NCBI GenBank assembly: GCA_021795095.1
Contig: JAJYPU010000017.1
Coordinates: 1 to 20,819, forward strand
Source of the DNA: Actinomycetes bacterium
Lineage (GTDB): Bacteria; Actinomycetota; Acidimicrobiia; Acidimicrobiales; RAAP-2
DNA: 20,819 nt
Reading direction: 5' to 3'
A program made the translations under genes and the position numbers. This document shows positions 1 to 6,337 of the stretch, piece by piece (within the stretch, counting starts at the first letter, position 1; each line of letters opens with the position of its first letter). The notes beneath the pieces were generated by a model. It made no database searches and was not told where the DNA came from. It saw only the letters and a program-made list of their open reading frames with translations.

Positions 1-603
1 GACACCCATCGCCGGGTGTTCGCTACGCACGGTGCGCACACCACGTGCCACGATACGCAGCGCGTCGATGTCGAGCCCCGAGTCCGTCTCGTCAAGCAGC
101 GCGACGACGGGTTCGAGCAGCGCCATCTGCAGCACCTCGTTGCGCTTACGCTCGCCACCCGAGAAGCCATCGTTGAGGTGTCGTTCCGCGAATGCCGGGT
201 CCATGCCGAGCCGGTCCATCCATTCAGCGAGCTCGAGTCGTACCTCAAGCACCGATAACTCGCTTAGGCCCTTGCGGGCCACCATGGCCTGGCGCAGGAA
301 CTGAATGACCGAGACGCCGCTGATGGCTTCGGGGTACTGGAAGGCGAGGAAGATACCCGCGCGGGCCCGCTGGTCGGGGGACCACGTCGCGATGTCGACG
401 CCGTTGAGCAGGATCCGACCGTCGGTCACGCGATAGCCGGGGTGACCCATGACGACGCTCGCCAGGGTCGATTTACCCGCTCCGTTGGGTCCCATCAGCG
501 CGTGGACTTCGCCGGGGTTGATGGTGAGATCGACGCCGCGCAAGATGACCGTATCCTCAGCGACGGCGTGGACGTTTCGAAGTTCTAACAAGGGCACAGA
601 CAC
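1..603 (-). CDS. sufC: Fe-S cluster assembly ATPase SufC (3' end cut by window edge)
   Basis: ABC-type ATPase of the SUF iron-sulfur cluster assembly system; in this family SufC works with the SufB/SufD scaffold in the cytoplasm. The visible 201 codons contain a Walker A motif GPNGAGKST, the SufC-type signature FSGGERKRNE and a Walker B segment VALLDETDSGLD, in that order. The frame runs off the left edge after the Walker B/D-loop region, so roughly the last 50 residues are missing. The ATG two bases upstream of the chosen start (603-605) leads straight into a stop. GTG at 603 is preferred because a TAGGCT -10-like box ends 6 bases before it; GTG at 597 is the alternative. The gene just upstream on the same strand is an MBL-fold hydrolase, not sufB or sufD, so any sufBD partners must lie elsewhere or to the left. 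Confidence 0.95.
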   Translation of the reverse strand, partial: MSVPLLELRNVHAVAEDTVILRGVDLTINPGEVHALMGPNGAGKSTLASVVMGHPGYRVTDGRILLNGVDIATWSPDQRARAGIFLAFQYPEAISGVSVIQFLRQAMVARKGLSELSVLEVRLELAEWMDRLGMDPAFAERHLNDGFSGGERKRNEVLQMALLEPVVALLDETDSGLDIDALRIVARGVRTVRSEHPAMGV

Positions 604-609
604 ATGGCG

Positions 610-615
610 AGCCTA
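610..615 (-). promoter_or_regulatory. Putative -10 box of a leaderless sufC promoter
   Basis: TAGGCT on the minus strand, followed by 6 bases and then GTG at 603. No convincing -35 was found. It lies in the 38-base gap after the MBL-fold gene, so sufC may have its own transcript. Inferred from the spacing shared with other genes in the window. Confidence 0.45.
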
Positions 616-641
616 TCGTTCGCGCCCGGATTTTCGGCCGG

Positions 642-1259
642 TCACCAACCGCGCGCGATCCAGTCGTCGAGGTGCGCACGCTCGGCGCCGATGGTCGTGG
701 GAGCGCCGTGACCGGGCAAGACGAGCACGTCGTCGGCGAAGCGGTGGAACAGTCGCTGCTCGATCGAGGTGATGATCGTGGGGAAGTCGCCGCCCTCGAA
801 GGCGGTGGCGCCGGGTCCACCGGGAAAGAGGGTGTCACCGCTGAAGAGCACGGGGCTTGCCTCGACGAAGAAGCACGTGGAGCCTGGGGTGTGCCCCGGG
901 GTGTGGATGACCCGCACGCGCAGCTCGCCCACCTCGATCACCTGGTCGTGGGCGAGGTGCCGGTCGAGGGCGGGGAACAGCTTGACGTCCTCGGGGTGAC
1001 CCCAGACGACGCGTCCCGACGCGCGCAGCTCGGGAATCGCGCCGACGTGGTCGTGGTGCCCATGAGTCTCGAGCACGTTGACCACGCCGAGCGCGTCCGC
1101 CAGGCGCACGAGCCGATCGGACTCGTCGGCGGCGTCTATCAGTGCCGCCAGCGCCGAGCGACGGCATCGCAGGACGTAGACGTTGTTGGCGAGTGGTCCG
1201 ACCACGACCCGGTGGACCTCCAGGTCGGCGCCGCTCCAGATGACCGTCGATTCGTCCAC
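642..1259 (-). CDS. MBL-fold (glyoxalase II-like) metallohydrolase
   Basis: 205-residue metallo-beta-lactamase-fold hydrolase, probably cytoplasmic as no signal peptide is visible. The zinc signature THGHHDH (HxHxDH) sits about 70 residues in. It is followed by HTPGHTPGS, which supplies the next metal histidine, then SGDTLF with the bridging aspartate, and LPGHG near the C-terminus. The order and length match the small glyoxalase II-like / hydroxyacylglutathione-hydrolase-like group. The substrate cannot be read from sequence: it could be a thioester of a low-molecular-weight thiol or another ester. The start is GTG at 1259, 6 bases after a CATCCT box. It is transcribed toward sufC and diverges from the acyl-CoA dehydrogenase gene. 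Confidence 0.9.
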   Translation of the reverse strand: MDESTVIWSGADLEVHRVVVGPLANNVYVLRCRRSALAALIDAADESDRLVRLADALGVVNVLETHGHHDHVGAIPELRASGRVVWGHPEDVKLFPALDRHLAHDQVIEVGELRVRVIHTPGHTPGSTCFFVEASPVLFSGDTLFPGGPGATAFEGGDFPTIITSIEQRLFHRFADDVLVLPGHGAPTTIGAERAHLDDWIARGW

Positions 1260-1265
1260 ACCTTC

Positions 1266-1271
1266 AGGATG
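1266..1271 (-). promoter_or_regulatory. Putative -10 box for the MBL-fold hydrolase gene
   Basis: CATCCT on the minus strand, 6 bases before GTG 1259. Weak on its own because the first base is C rather than T; supported only by the recurring spacing in this window. Confidence 0.3.
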
Positions 1272-1299
1272 CCACGCGACGTGGGCGGATGGATTTCGC

Positions 1300-1305
1300 T
1301 ATCCT
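1300..1305 (+). promoter_or_regulatory. Putative -10 box for the acyl-CoA dehydrogenase operon
   Basis: TATCCT in the 90-base divergent gap. It lies about 45 bases before the ATG at 1350, leaving a short leader that carries a GAGGG ribosome-binding site at 1340-1344. No good -35 was seen. Confidence 0.35.
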
Positions 1306-1349
1306 CGCAAGTGCGTCGGCTCACGAGCCAGCGGGAATCGAGGGTGACG

Positions 1350-2465
1350 ATGAACTTCGGCTTTTCAGAGGAGCAGGAGGAGCTTCGCAAGATGGTGCGA
1401 CGGTTCTTGGACGAGAAGTCGCCCGAGACAGAAGTCCGTCGGCTCATGGCCACCAACGAGGGATTCGACCCAGCGGTGTGGCGCCAGATGGCCGACGAGC
1501 TCGCCCTGCAAGGACTGGGTATCCCCGAAGAGTTCGGCGGCCAGGGCTTCGGCCCCGTGGAGCTGTACGTGGTGTTCGAGGAGATGGGGGCCGCGCTGCT
1601 GTGCTCGCCGTACTTCTCCACGGTGGCGTTGGCGGCCAACGCCGTGCTGCTCGTGGGAACCGACGAGGACCGGGCCGCCTACCTGCCCGGCATCGCCTCG
1701 GGGGACACCATCGCCACCGTGGCCCTTACGGATGACACCGGACAGTGGGACCTCGCCTCGACGTCGGTGACTGCACGGGACACGGGCGAGACCTGGGTCG
1801 TCAACGGGGTGAGCAACTACGTGACCGACGGCCAGAGTGCCTCGGTAATCTTCGTACCGGCGATGACCGAGGCCGGACTCTCGCTGTTCGCCGTGGAGGC
1901 GAGCGCCTCGGGGGTGGAGCGCACGTCGCTGCCCACCATGGACCAGACCCGCAAGCAGAGCCGCATCACCTACGTCGACGCCCCGGCTCGCCTCGTGGGG
2001 TCGAACGGCGGCGCGCTCGCCGGACTCGAGACGACGGTCCAGATTGCCGTGGCCGCCCTGGCCGCCGAGCAGGTCGGCGGCGCCCAGCGTGTACTCAACA
2101 ACGCGGTCGAGTACGCGAAGAATCGCGTCCAGTTCGGTCGGCCCATCGGGTCGTTCCAGGCGATCAAGCACAAGTGCGCCGACATGCTGCTCGACGTGGA
2201 GTCGGCGAAGTCGGCTGCCTACTACGCGGCCTGGGCCGCCCAAGAGCGCAATGACGAGTTGCCGATTGCCGCGAGCCTCGCCAAGTCGTTCTGCTCCGAG
2301 GCGTACTTCCACTGCGCCGCCGAGAACATCCAGATCCACGGTGGCATCGGTTTCACCTGGGAACATCACGCGCACCTGTACTTCAAACGGGCCAAGAGCT
2401 CCGAGCTCTTTCTCGGCGACCCGGCGTACCACCGCGAGTTGCTCGCTAGCCGACTGGGCATCTAA
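1350..2465 (+). CDS. Acyl-CoA dehydrogenase family protein
   Basis: 371-residue FAD-dependent acyl-CoA dehydrogenase, catalysing alpha,beta-desaturation of an acyl-CoA in beta-oxidation-type catabolism. The N-terminal alpha domain starts FGFSEEQEELRKMVRRFL. A glycine-rich stretch IPEEFGGQGFGPVEL follows. The C-terminal domain has the FAD/dimer-contact segment RVQFGRPIGSFQAIKHKCAD and the late motif IQIHGGIGFTWEHHAHLYFKR. The length is typical. The ATG has a GAGGG sequence 6-7 bases upstream; an in-frame GTG at 1344 is less likely. Substrate chain length and the catalytic glutamate cannot be fixed by eye. In actinobacteria many proteins of this subgroup are one half of heteromeric FadE pairs acting on sterol or unusual acyl chains, so it may need a partner. 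An alpha/beta hydrolase gene follows after 6 bases. Confidence 0.93.
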   Translation: MNFGFSEEQEELRKMVRRFLDEKSPETEVRRLMATNEGFDPAVWRQMADELALQGLGIPEEFGGQGFGPVELYVVFEEMGAALLCSPYFSTVALAANAVLLVGTDEDRAAYLPGIASGDTIATVALTDDTGQWDLASTSVTARDTGETWVVNGVSNYVTDGQSASVIFVPAMTEAGLSLFAVEASASGVERTSLPTMDQTRKQSRITYVDAPARLVGSNGGALAGLETTVQIAVAALAAEQVGGAQRVLNNAVEYAKNRVQFGRPIGSFQAIKHKCADMLLDVESAKSAAYYAAWAAQERNDELPIAASLAKSFCSEAYFHCAAENIQIHGGIGFTWEHHAHLYFKRAKSSELFLGDPAYHRELLASRLGI

Positions 2466-2471
2466 GGCCGC

Positions 2472-3218
2472 GTGCTCGTCCACGAACAGCTCGCAAGTGG
2501 TAAGTCGGTCCTCGATCTTCGTATCGCGTCTTCGGGCACCCGTCCCGCGACCGGTCACGTGCTCGTGCTCGTTCACGGGCTACCGCGCGCGACGGGTATG
2601 GGACGCCAGGCGGCCGGCCTGCTCCCTGAGCTCGCCGAGCACCTGGCGAGCGAGTCGGGCTGGACGGTCGCGACCGGGACGTTGTCGGGTGTCGGCGGGA
2701 GCACGGGGACGTTCTCGGCCAGCCAGTGGCGCCGCGACCTCGGCGCCATCATCGCGCGAATCGACCAGGATGGCGGACGCATCTCCCTCGCGGGATTCGG
2801 GTTCGGGGGTGCGCTCGCGCTCGGGGTGACCGCCGATGACGAACGGGTCCGCGGGGTCGCCACCTTCGCCGCGCCGGCGCACCTGGAAACCTGGTGCGGT
2901 CCGGCGGTCCCCTTTCGCCAGTGGATCATCGGGGCGGGCGTGGTGGGCGATGAGAAGGACCTGCTCGCCCCCGACGAGTTACGCGCCGACGTGTTGGCGG
3001 TCGACCCGCTCGGGGCGGTCGCCACGATCCCGCCGCGACGTCTGTTGATCGGCCACGGGACCGACGACCTCGAGGTTCCCTCGAGTGACGCGCGAGACCT
3101 GCTGAGCGCGGCCGAGGGCCGAGCCGAACTGCGTCTGATCCAAGGGGCCGGTCACCAGCTTCGCGCGGACCCTCGAATGGTGGCGACACTCCTCGGCTGG
3201 CTCGACCGGCATCGTTAG
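2472..3218 (+). CDS. Alpha/beta-hydrolase-fold protein with glycine at the nucleophile position
   Basis: 248-residue alpha/beta-hydrolase-fold protein. The oxyanion-type segment VLVHGLP is near residue 35. The nucleophile elbow should read G-x-S-x-G but reads LAGFGFGG, with Gly110 where serine is expected. The rest of the triad looks present: Asp198 or Asp199 in GHGTDDLEVP and His228 in GAGHQLR. It may therefore be non-catalytic, use another nucleophile, or bind a ligand. The start is GTG, 6 bases after the acyl-CoA dehydrogenase stop, so the two genes are probably co-transcribed; a thioesterase- or hydrolase-like role on CoA esters would fit but is inference. Its stop overlaps the stop of the convergent thiE. 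Confidence 0.85.
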   Translation: MLVHEQLASGKSVLDLRIASSGTRPATGHVLVLVHGLPRATGMGRQAAGLLPELAEHLASESGWTVATGTLSGVGGSTGTFSASQWRRDLGAIIARIDQDGGRISLAGFGFGGALALGVTADDERVRGVATFAAPAHLETWCGPAVPFRQWIIGAGVVGDEKDLLAPDELRADVLAVDPLGAVATIPPRRLLIGHGTDDLEVPSSDARDLLSAAEGRAELRLIQGAGHQLRADPRMVATLLGWLDRHR

Positions 3219-3847
3219 TCGACGTTGGCGAGCGCCTCGTCCATGGTTCGGCGGATCGAGACCGCGGCGGCGTAGGGGTCCGGGGCCGTGGTCAATGCGC
3301 GCACGACCACGAAGTGGCGCAGTCCGGCGTGCACGAGGGACGCGACGTTGTCGGCGTTGACCGCACCGGTGACGAACACCGGTTGGTCGCTTCGTTTCGT
3401 GCAGTCCACGGCGTAGGCGACCCCCGTGCCCGTCCGGCCGGGTTTGGTCGGGGTGGCCACGATCGGCCCGGCGCTGCGGTAGGTCGTGGGCTGTTCGAGT
3501 GAACGGGCGAACTCCTCGGGGTCGTGCGTCGAGAGCCCGACGATGGCGTCAGGACCCAATACGTCGCGACAGACGGCCACGCTCACGTCGTCTTGACCCA
3601 CGTGGACGCCGTCGGCCGCCACCTCAGCGGCGAGGTACGGCGAGTCGTTCATGATGAACGGGACGCCGAAGTCCCGACAGATGGCGGCCATCAACGCACC
3701 CGAGACGCGTCGCTGCGCGTCGTCGAGGTCCTTCTCACGAAGTTGCACGACGTCGACACCCCCGCGTAGGACAGCGGGCAGGAAGTCCGCAAGGTCGTCG
3801 CGGTGGCCGACGCACAGATAGAGGCGGCGCTGGTCGAGTTCGTACAC
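3215..3847 (-). CDS. thiE: Thiamine phosphate synthase
   Basis: ThiE couples 4-amino-2-methyl-5-hydroxymethylpyrimidine diphosphate with thiazole phosphate to give thiamine monophosphate. The TIM-barrel landmarks appear in order: VQLREK, MNDSPYLAAEVAADGVHVGQDD split around its ND and GQDD parts, GLSTH with the active-site serine, ATPTKPGR for phosphate binding, and a late TGAVNADN loop that retains one of the usual two glycines. The length of 210 residues is normal. I chose GTG at 3847 because TAAAGT ends exactly 6 bases before it; GTG at 3853 would add two residues. No thiamine riboswitch is visible in the short leader. It diverges from the Rrf2 gene, and its stop overlaps the alpha/beta hydrolase stop (3215-3218). 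Slightly divergent from textbook ThiE but with the active-site set intact. Confidence 0.88.
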   Translation of the reverse strand: MYELDQRRLYLCVGHRDDLADFLPAVLRGGVDVVQLREKDLDDAQRRVSGALMAAICRDFGVPFIMNDSPYLAAEVAADGVHVGQDDVSVAVCRDVLGPDAIVGLSTHDPEEFARSLEQPTTYRSAGPIVATPTKPGRTGTGVAYAVDCTKRSDQPVFVTGAVNADNVASLVHAGLRHFVVVRALTTAPDPYAAAVSIRRTMDEALANVD

Positions 3848-3853
3848 CCGCAC

Positions 3854-3859
3854 ACTTTA
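3854..3859 (-). promoter_or_regulatory. Putative -10 box of leaderless thiE promoter
   Basis: TAAAGT on the minus strand, then 6 bases, then GTG 3847. It supports the shorter thiE start. Confidence 0.4.
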
Positions 3860-3935
3860 AGTCGGTCGTCTGACTGTTCTTCGCGTGGAAGCGGTGCGCG
3901 GACGTCCATCACGCGGTCGGGACCGTCGACTCGGG

Positions 3936-3941
3936 CAGAAT
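3936..3941 (+). promoter_or_regulatory. Putative -10 box for the Rrf2 regulator gene
   Basis: CAGAAT followed by 6 bases and ATG at 3948, with no Shine-Dalgarno sequence. Leaderless transcription is inferred from this spacing. Confidence 0.35.
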
Positions 3942-3947
3942 GGACCT

Positions 3948-4406
3948 ATGCAGATTCCCGCGAAGGCCGAGTACGCCATTCGGGCGCTACTCACGCTGGC
4001 GGCCAGCAACACGTCGGTGAGCGCCGAACACCTGGCCGCCGAACAGCAACTCCCGGCCAAGTTTCTCGGTGCGATCCTCTCCGATCTGCGCCGTGGCGGT
4101 CTGGTCACCAGCCAGCGCGGCCCCGAAGGCGGGTTCAAGCTTGCCCACGACCCTGACACGATCATGATTGCCGACATCCTGCGCGTGGTCAGCGGGCCGA
4201 TGGCGGGTGTGCGCGGGATGCGTCCCGAGACGCTCAACTACGGCGGCGACGCGACGCATCTGCGCGACGTCTGGGTCGCGGTGCGAGCCGCACTGCGCGA
4301 GGTGCTCGAGCACGTCACCCTCGGCCAAGTGTTGCGCGGTGACCTGCCGGTCTCGGTGACGCGTTTCACCTCGGACCCGGACGCGTGGATCACGCGCCAG
4401 CTGTGA
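3948..4406 (+). CDS. Rrf2-family transcriptional regulator (no cysteines)
   Basis: 152-residue Rrf2-family DNA-binding protein. The N-terminal winged helix begins IPAKAEYAIRALLTLA. The recognition region contains QQLPAKFLGAILSDLRRGGLV, here noted only by its ends, and the wing is QRGPEGGFKL, matching the family G-x-x-G-G-[YF]-x-L pattern. IscR, NsrR and related members use cysteines to hold an Fe-S cluster. This protein has no cysteine anywhere, so it cannot bind a cluster in that way. The signal it senses is unknown. The ATG at 3948 gives the canonical Rrf2 N-terminus. The stop overlaps the GTG of the RNase HI gene (GTGA), implying translational coupling. A link to sufC 3.3 kb to the left is tempting but unsupported. 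Confidence 0.9.
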   Translation: MQIPAKAEYAIRALLTLAASNTSVSAEHLAAEQQLPAKFLGAILSDLRRGGLVTSQRGPEGGFKLAHDPDTIMIADILRVVSGPMAGVRGMRPETLNYGGDATHLRDVWVAVRAALREVLEHVTLGQVLRGDLPVSVTRFTSDPDAWITRQL

Positions 4407-4840
4407 CGCGGATCCACACCGACGGCGCCTGTCGCGGGAACCCCGGCCCGGGGGGCTGGGCCTGGGCCCGCGGTGTCGACGGGTACGCGAGCGGCGCCGA
4501 GGCGCGCACGACGAACCAGCGGATGGAGTTGCGCGCCGTTCTCGAGGCGCTACGGGCCAATCCCGACGGTGACGTGGAGATCGTGAGCGACTCCACCTAC
4601 GTGGTCAAGTGTTTCAACGACCATTGGTACGTCGGGTGGCTTCGGCGGGGTTGGAAGAACTCCCAGGGCCAACCCGTCGCCAATCGGGACCTCTGGGAGC
4701 CCTTGTTCGACCTCGTCTTGCGTGGTGGGCGCACCGTCATCTTCACTTGGGTGAAGGGCCACGCGGGTGATCCGATGAACGAGTTCGTCGACGAACTCGC
4801 CACGGCCGCGGCCGACCTCCAGCAGGGTCAACAGCGCTAG
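4403..4840 (+). CDS. rnhA: Ribonuclease HI
   Basis: 145-residue RNase HI, which cleaves the RNA strand of RNA-DNA hybrids. The carboxylate set is visible in order: Asp in HTDGACRGNPGPGGW, Glu in NQRMELRAV, Asp in VSDSTYVVKC, and the late His and Asp in WVKGHAGDPMNEFVDELA. The length is close to the usual ~150 residues. The chosen start, GTG at 4403, overlaps the Rrf2 stop by four bases. An in-frame GTG at 4385 would add six residues inside the upstream gene and is less likely. No strong Shine-Dalgarno sequence precedes it, which fits coupled translation. Confidence 0.93.
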   Translation: MTRIHTDGACRGNPGPGGWAWARGVDGYASGAEARTTNQRMELRAVLEALRANPDGDVEIVSDSTYVVKCFNDHWYVGWLRRGWKNSQGQPVANRDLWEPLFDLVLRGGRTVIFTWVKGHAGDPMNEFVDELATAAADLQQGQQR

Positions 4841-4852
4841 CGCGCGGCGGTG

Positions 4853-4880
4853 TTGGCCACGGCGCCAAAAACATTAGGAT
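4853..4880 (+). promoter_or_regulatory. Putative promoter of the lpd-E2-lipBA operon
   Basis: TTGGCC (4853-4858), a 16-base spacer, then TAGGAT (4875-4880) resembles a primary sigma factor promoter. Transcription would start near 4887, giving a leader of about 35 bases that ends in a GAAGGGAA ribosome-binding site before GTG 4922. The leader also holds a tandem TGACGAA repeat (4895-4901 and 4904-4910). Confidence 0.5.
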
Positions 4881-4921
4881 TTCGTAGGTCTCAGTGACGA
4901 AATTGACGAAGGGAATCCGCC

Positions 4922-6337
4922 GTGGCAAACGAGGTCCAGCAGTTTGACGTTGTGATCATCGGGGGTGGCCCAGGCGGCTACGCCGCTGCGCTGTACGGGG
5001 CCGCGGCGGGGCTCAACGTCGCACTGATCGAACGCGACAAGGTTGGCGGCACCTGCCTGCACCGCGGCTGCGTACCGGCCAAGGAGTTCCTCGAGACGGC
5101 CCACGTCCGTCGCACCATCGAGCACGCGGGCGCGTTCGGTATCGGAATCGGCGACGTGTCGGTGGATTTCTCGGTCAGCCAGGCGCGTAAGAACGAAGTC
5201 GTTGACAAGCTGCACAAGGGGCTCTCGGGCCTCCTCAAGGGCCGCAAGGTGACCATCTTCGAGGGAACGGCGCGGCTCGACGCCGACCAGATCGTACGAA
5301 TCGTGGACGGGGCCGACACCGGCGTGGAGGCGAAGGGGACCAACGTGATCCTCGCCGCCGGCTCGGTGCCGCGTACCTTGCCCGGCTTCGACGTCGACGG
5401 CACAATCGTGCTCACCTCTGACGAATTCCTGGACCTCGACACATTGCCGTCGAGCGCCGCGGTCATCGGCGGCGGGGCGATTGGCTGTGAGTTCGCGTCG
5501 ATGTTGTCCGACATGGGTGCGACGGTCACGATCCTCGAGGGCCTGCCCACGATCCTTGCGGGCTGCGACAGTGAGGTCGTGAGCGTGGTGCAGCGTTCCT
5601 TCAAGAAGCGCGGAATCGACGTGCGCGCCGGGGTGAATGTGACCGGCCACACGCCGAAGAAGGGTTCGACGGCGGTCCACGTGGAGGGTGGCGAGGACGT
5701 CGTCGTGGACGTGGTGGTGCTCGCGGTCGGGCGACGCCCGCGTAGCGAGGGCCTGGTCGGTGACGGAACCGGCGTCGAGTTGAACGAGCGCGGTTTCGTC
5801 GTCGCGAACTCCTCGATGCGTACCGCGAACCCCAACGTCTACGCCATCGGTGACATCGTCGCTAATACCCCGCAGCTCGCGCACGTCGGTTTCGCCGAAG
5901 CGATCGTGGCGATCAAGACCATTCTGGGCGAGCCGGTGGTGCCGGTCGACTACGACCGCGTGCCGTGGGCGATCTACTCCAACCCCGAGGTCGCCTTCGT
6001 CGGGCTCACCGAGGCCGCCGCGAAGGAGCGGGGCTATGACGTGGTGGTCAAGAAGGACCCGTTCGGGGGCAACAGCCGCGCGCAGATCATTGGCGAGACC
6101 GAAGGGGTCGTCAAGATCATTGCGGAGAAGCGTGCCGACGGCACGGCGGGACAGATCCTCGGTGTTCACATGGCGGGACCCTGGGTGACCGAGCAGTTGG
6201 GTGCTGGTTACTACGCCGTCAACTGGGAAGCGACGGCCGAGGAGGCCGCCGCACTTATCCAGCCGCACCCGTCGTTGTCGGAGACCTTCGGCGAGACACT
6301 GTTGGCGCTATCGGGGAGGGGGCTCCACGTTGGCTGA
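4922..6337 (+). CDS. lpd: Dihydrolipoyl dehydrogenase (E3)
   Basis: 471-residue flavoprotein disulfide reductase that re-oxidises dihydrolipoamide on E2 with NAD+. The FAD-binding IIGGGPGGYAAA is at the N-terminus. The redox disulfide is Cys45-Cys50 in GGTCLHRGCVPAKEFL. The NAD-binding motif AVIGGGAIGCEFAS and the second FAD motif NVYAIGD follow. The C-terminal catalytic His449-Pro...Glu454 pair is in QPHPSLSE. The CxxxxC pattern, His-Glu dyad and length all match E3 rather than mercuric or mycothione reductase. The start is GTG with a good ribosome-binding site (GAAGGGAA). It is the first gene of an operon with E2 and lipBA, and it overlaps the E2 start by 8 bases. Confidence 0.95.
   Translation: MANEVQQFDVVIIGGGPGGYAAALYGAAAGLNVALIERDKVGGTCLHRGCVPAKEFLETAHVRRTIEHAGAFGIGIGDVSVDFSVSQARKNEVVDKLHKGLSGLLKGRKVTIFEGTARLDADQIVRIVDGADTGVEAKGTNVILAAGSVPRTLPGFDVDGTIVLTSDEFLDLDTLPSSAAVIGGGAIGCEFASMLSDMGATVTILEGLPTILAGCDSEVVSVVQRSFKKRGIDVRAGVNVTGHTPKKGSTAVHVEGGEDVVVDVVVLAVGRRPRSEGLVGDGTGVELNERGFVVANSSMRTANPNVYAIGDIVANTPQLAHVGFAEAIVAIKTILGEPVVPVDYDRVPWAIYSNPEVAFVGLTEAAAKERGYDVVVKKDPFGGNSRAQIIGETEGVVKIIAEKRADGTAGQILGVHMAGPWVTEQLGAGYYAVNWEATAEEAAALIQPHPSLSETFGETLLALSGRGLHVG
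6315..6322 (+). promoter_or_regulatory. Strong ribosome-binding site deciding the TTG start of E2
   Basis: GGAGGGGG lies inside the end of lpd, about 8-10 bases before TTG 6330. That TTG is directly followed by the lipoyl-domain start ADVTLPSLGESV, and no ATG or GTG at a usable position exists in this frame. Confidence 0.7.

Noticed and set aside
672..1349. N-terminal extension of the acyl-CoA dehydrogenase frame back to 672
   Set aside because: It is antisense to the MBL-fold gene and carries no dehydrogenase similarity. ATG 1350 has a ribosome-binding site and the family N-terminus.
3848..3947. Thiamine pyrophosphate riboswitch before thiE
   Set aside because: The divergent gap is under 100 bases and shows none of the conserved TPP-riboswitch core on the minus strand.
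4874..6268. Long antisense open frame opposite lpd (464 codons); similar ones oppose the dehydrogenase (1365-2576), E2 (6308-7465), LipBA (8184-9104), the dimethylformamidase-like gene (9796-10722), metH (10632-11555) and the mutase (19330-20472)
   Set aside because: They are rich in Arg, His, Asp and Val with no recognisable motifs. They are expected mirror frames of GC-rich codon usage, while the opposite strand encodes a clear conserved protein in each case.
6201..6329. Upstream extension of the E2 frame inside lpd
   Set aside because: The lipoyl domain begins directly after TTG 6330, which has a strong ribosome-binding site.
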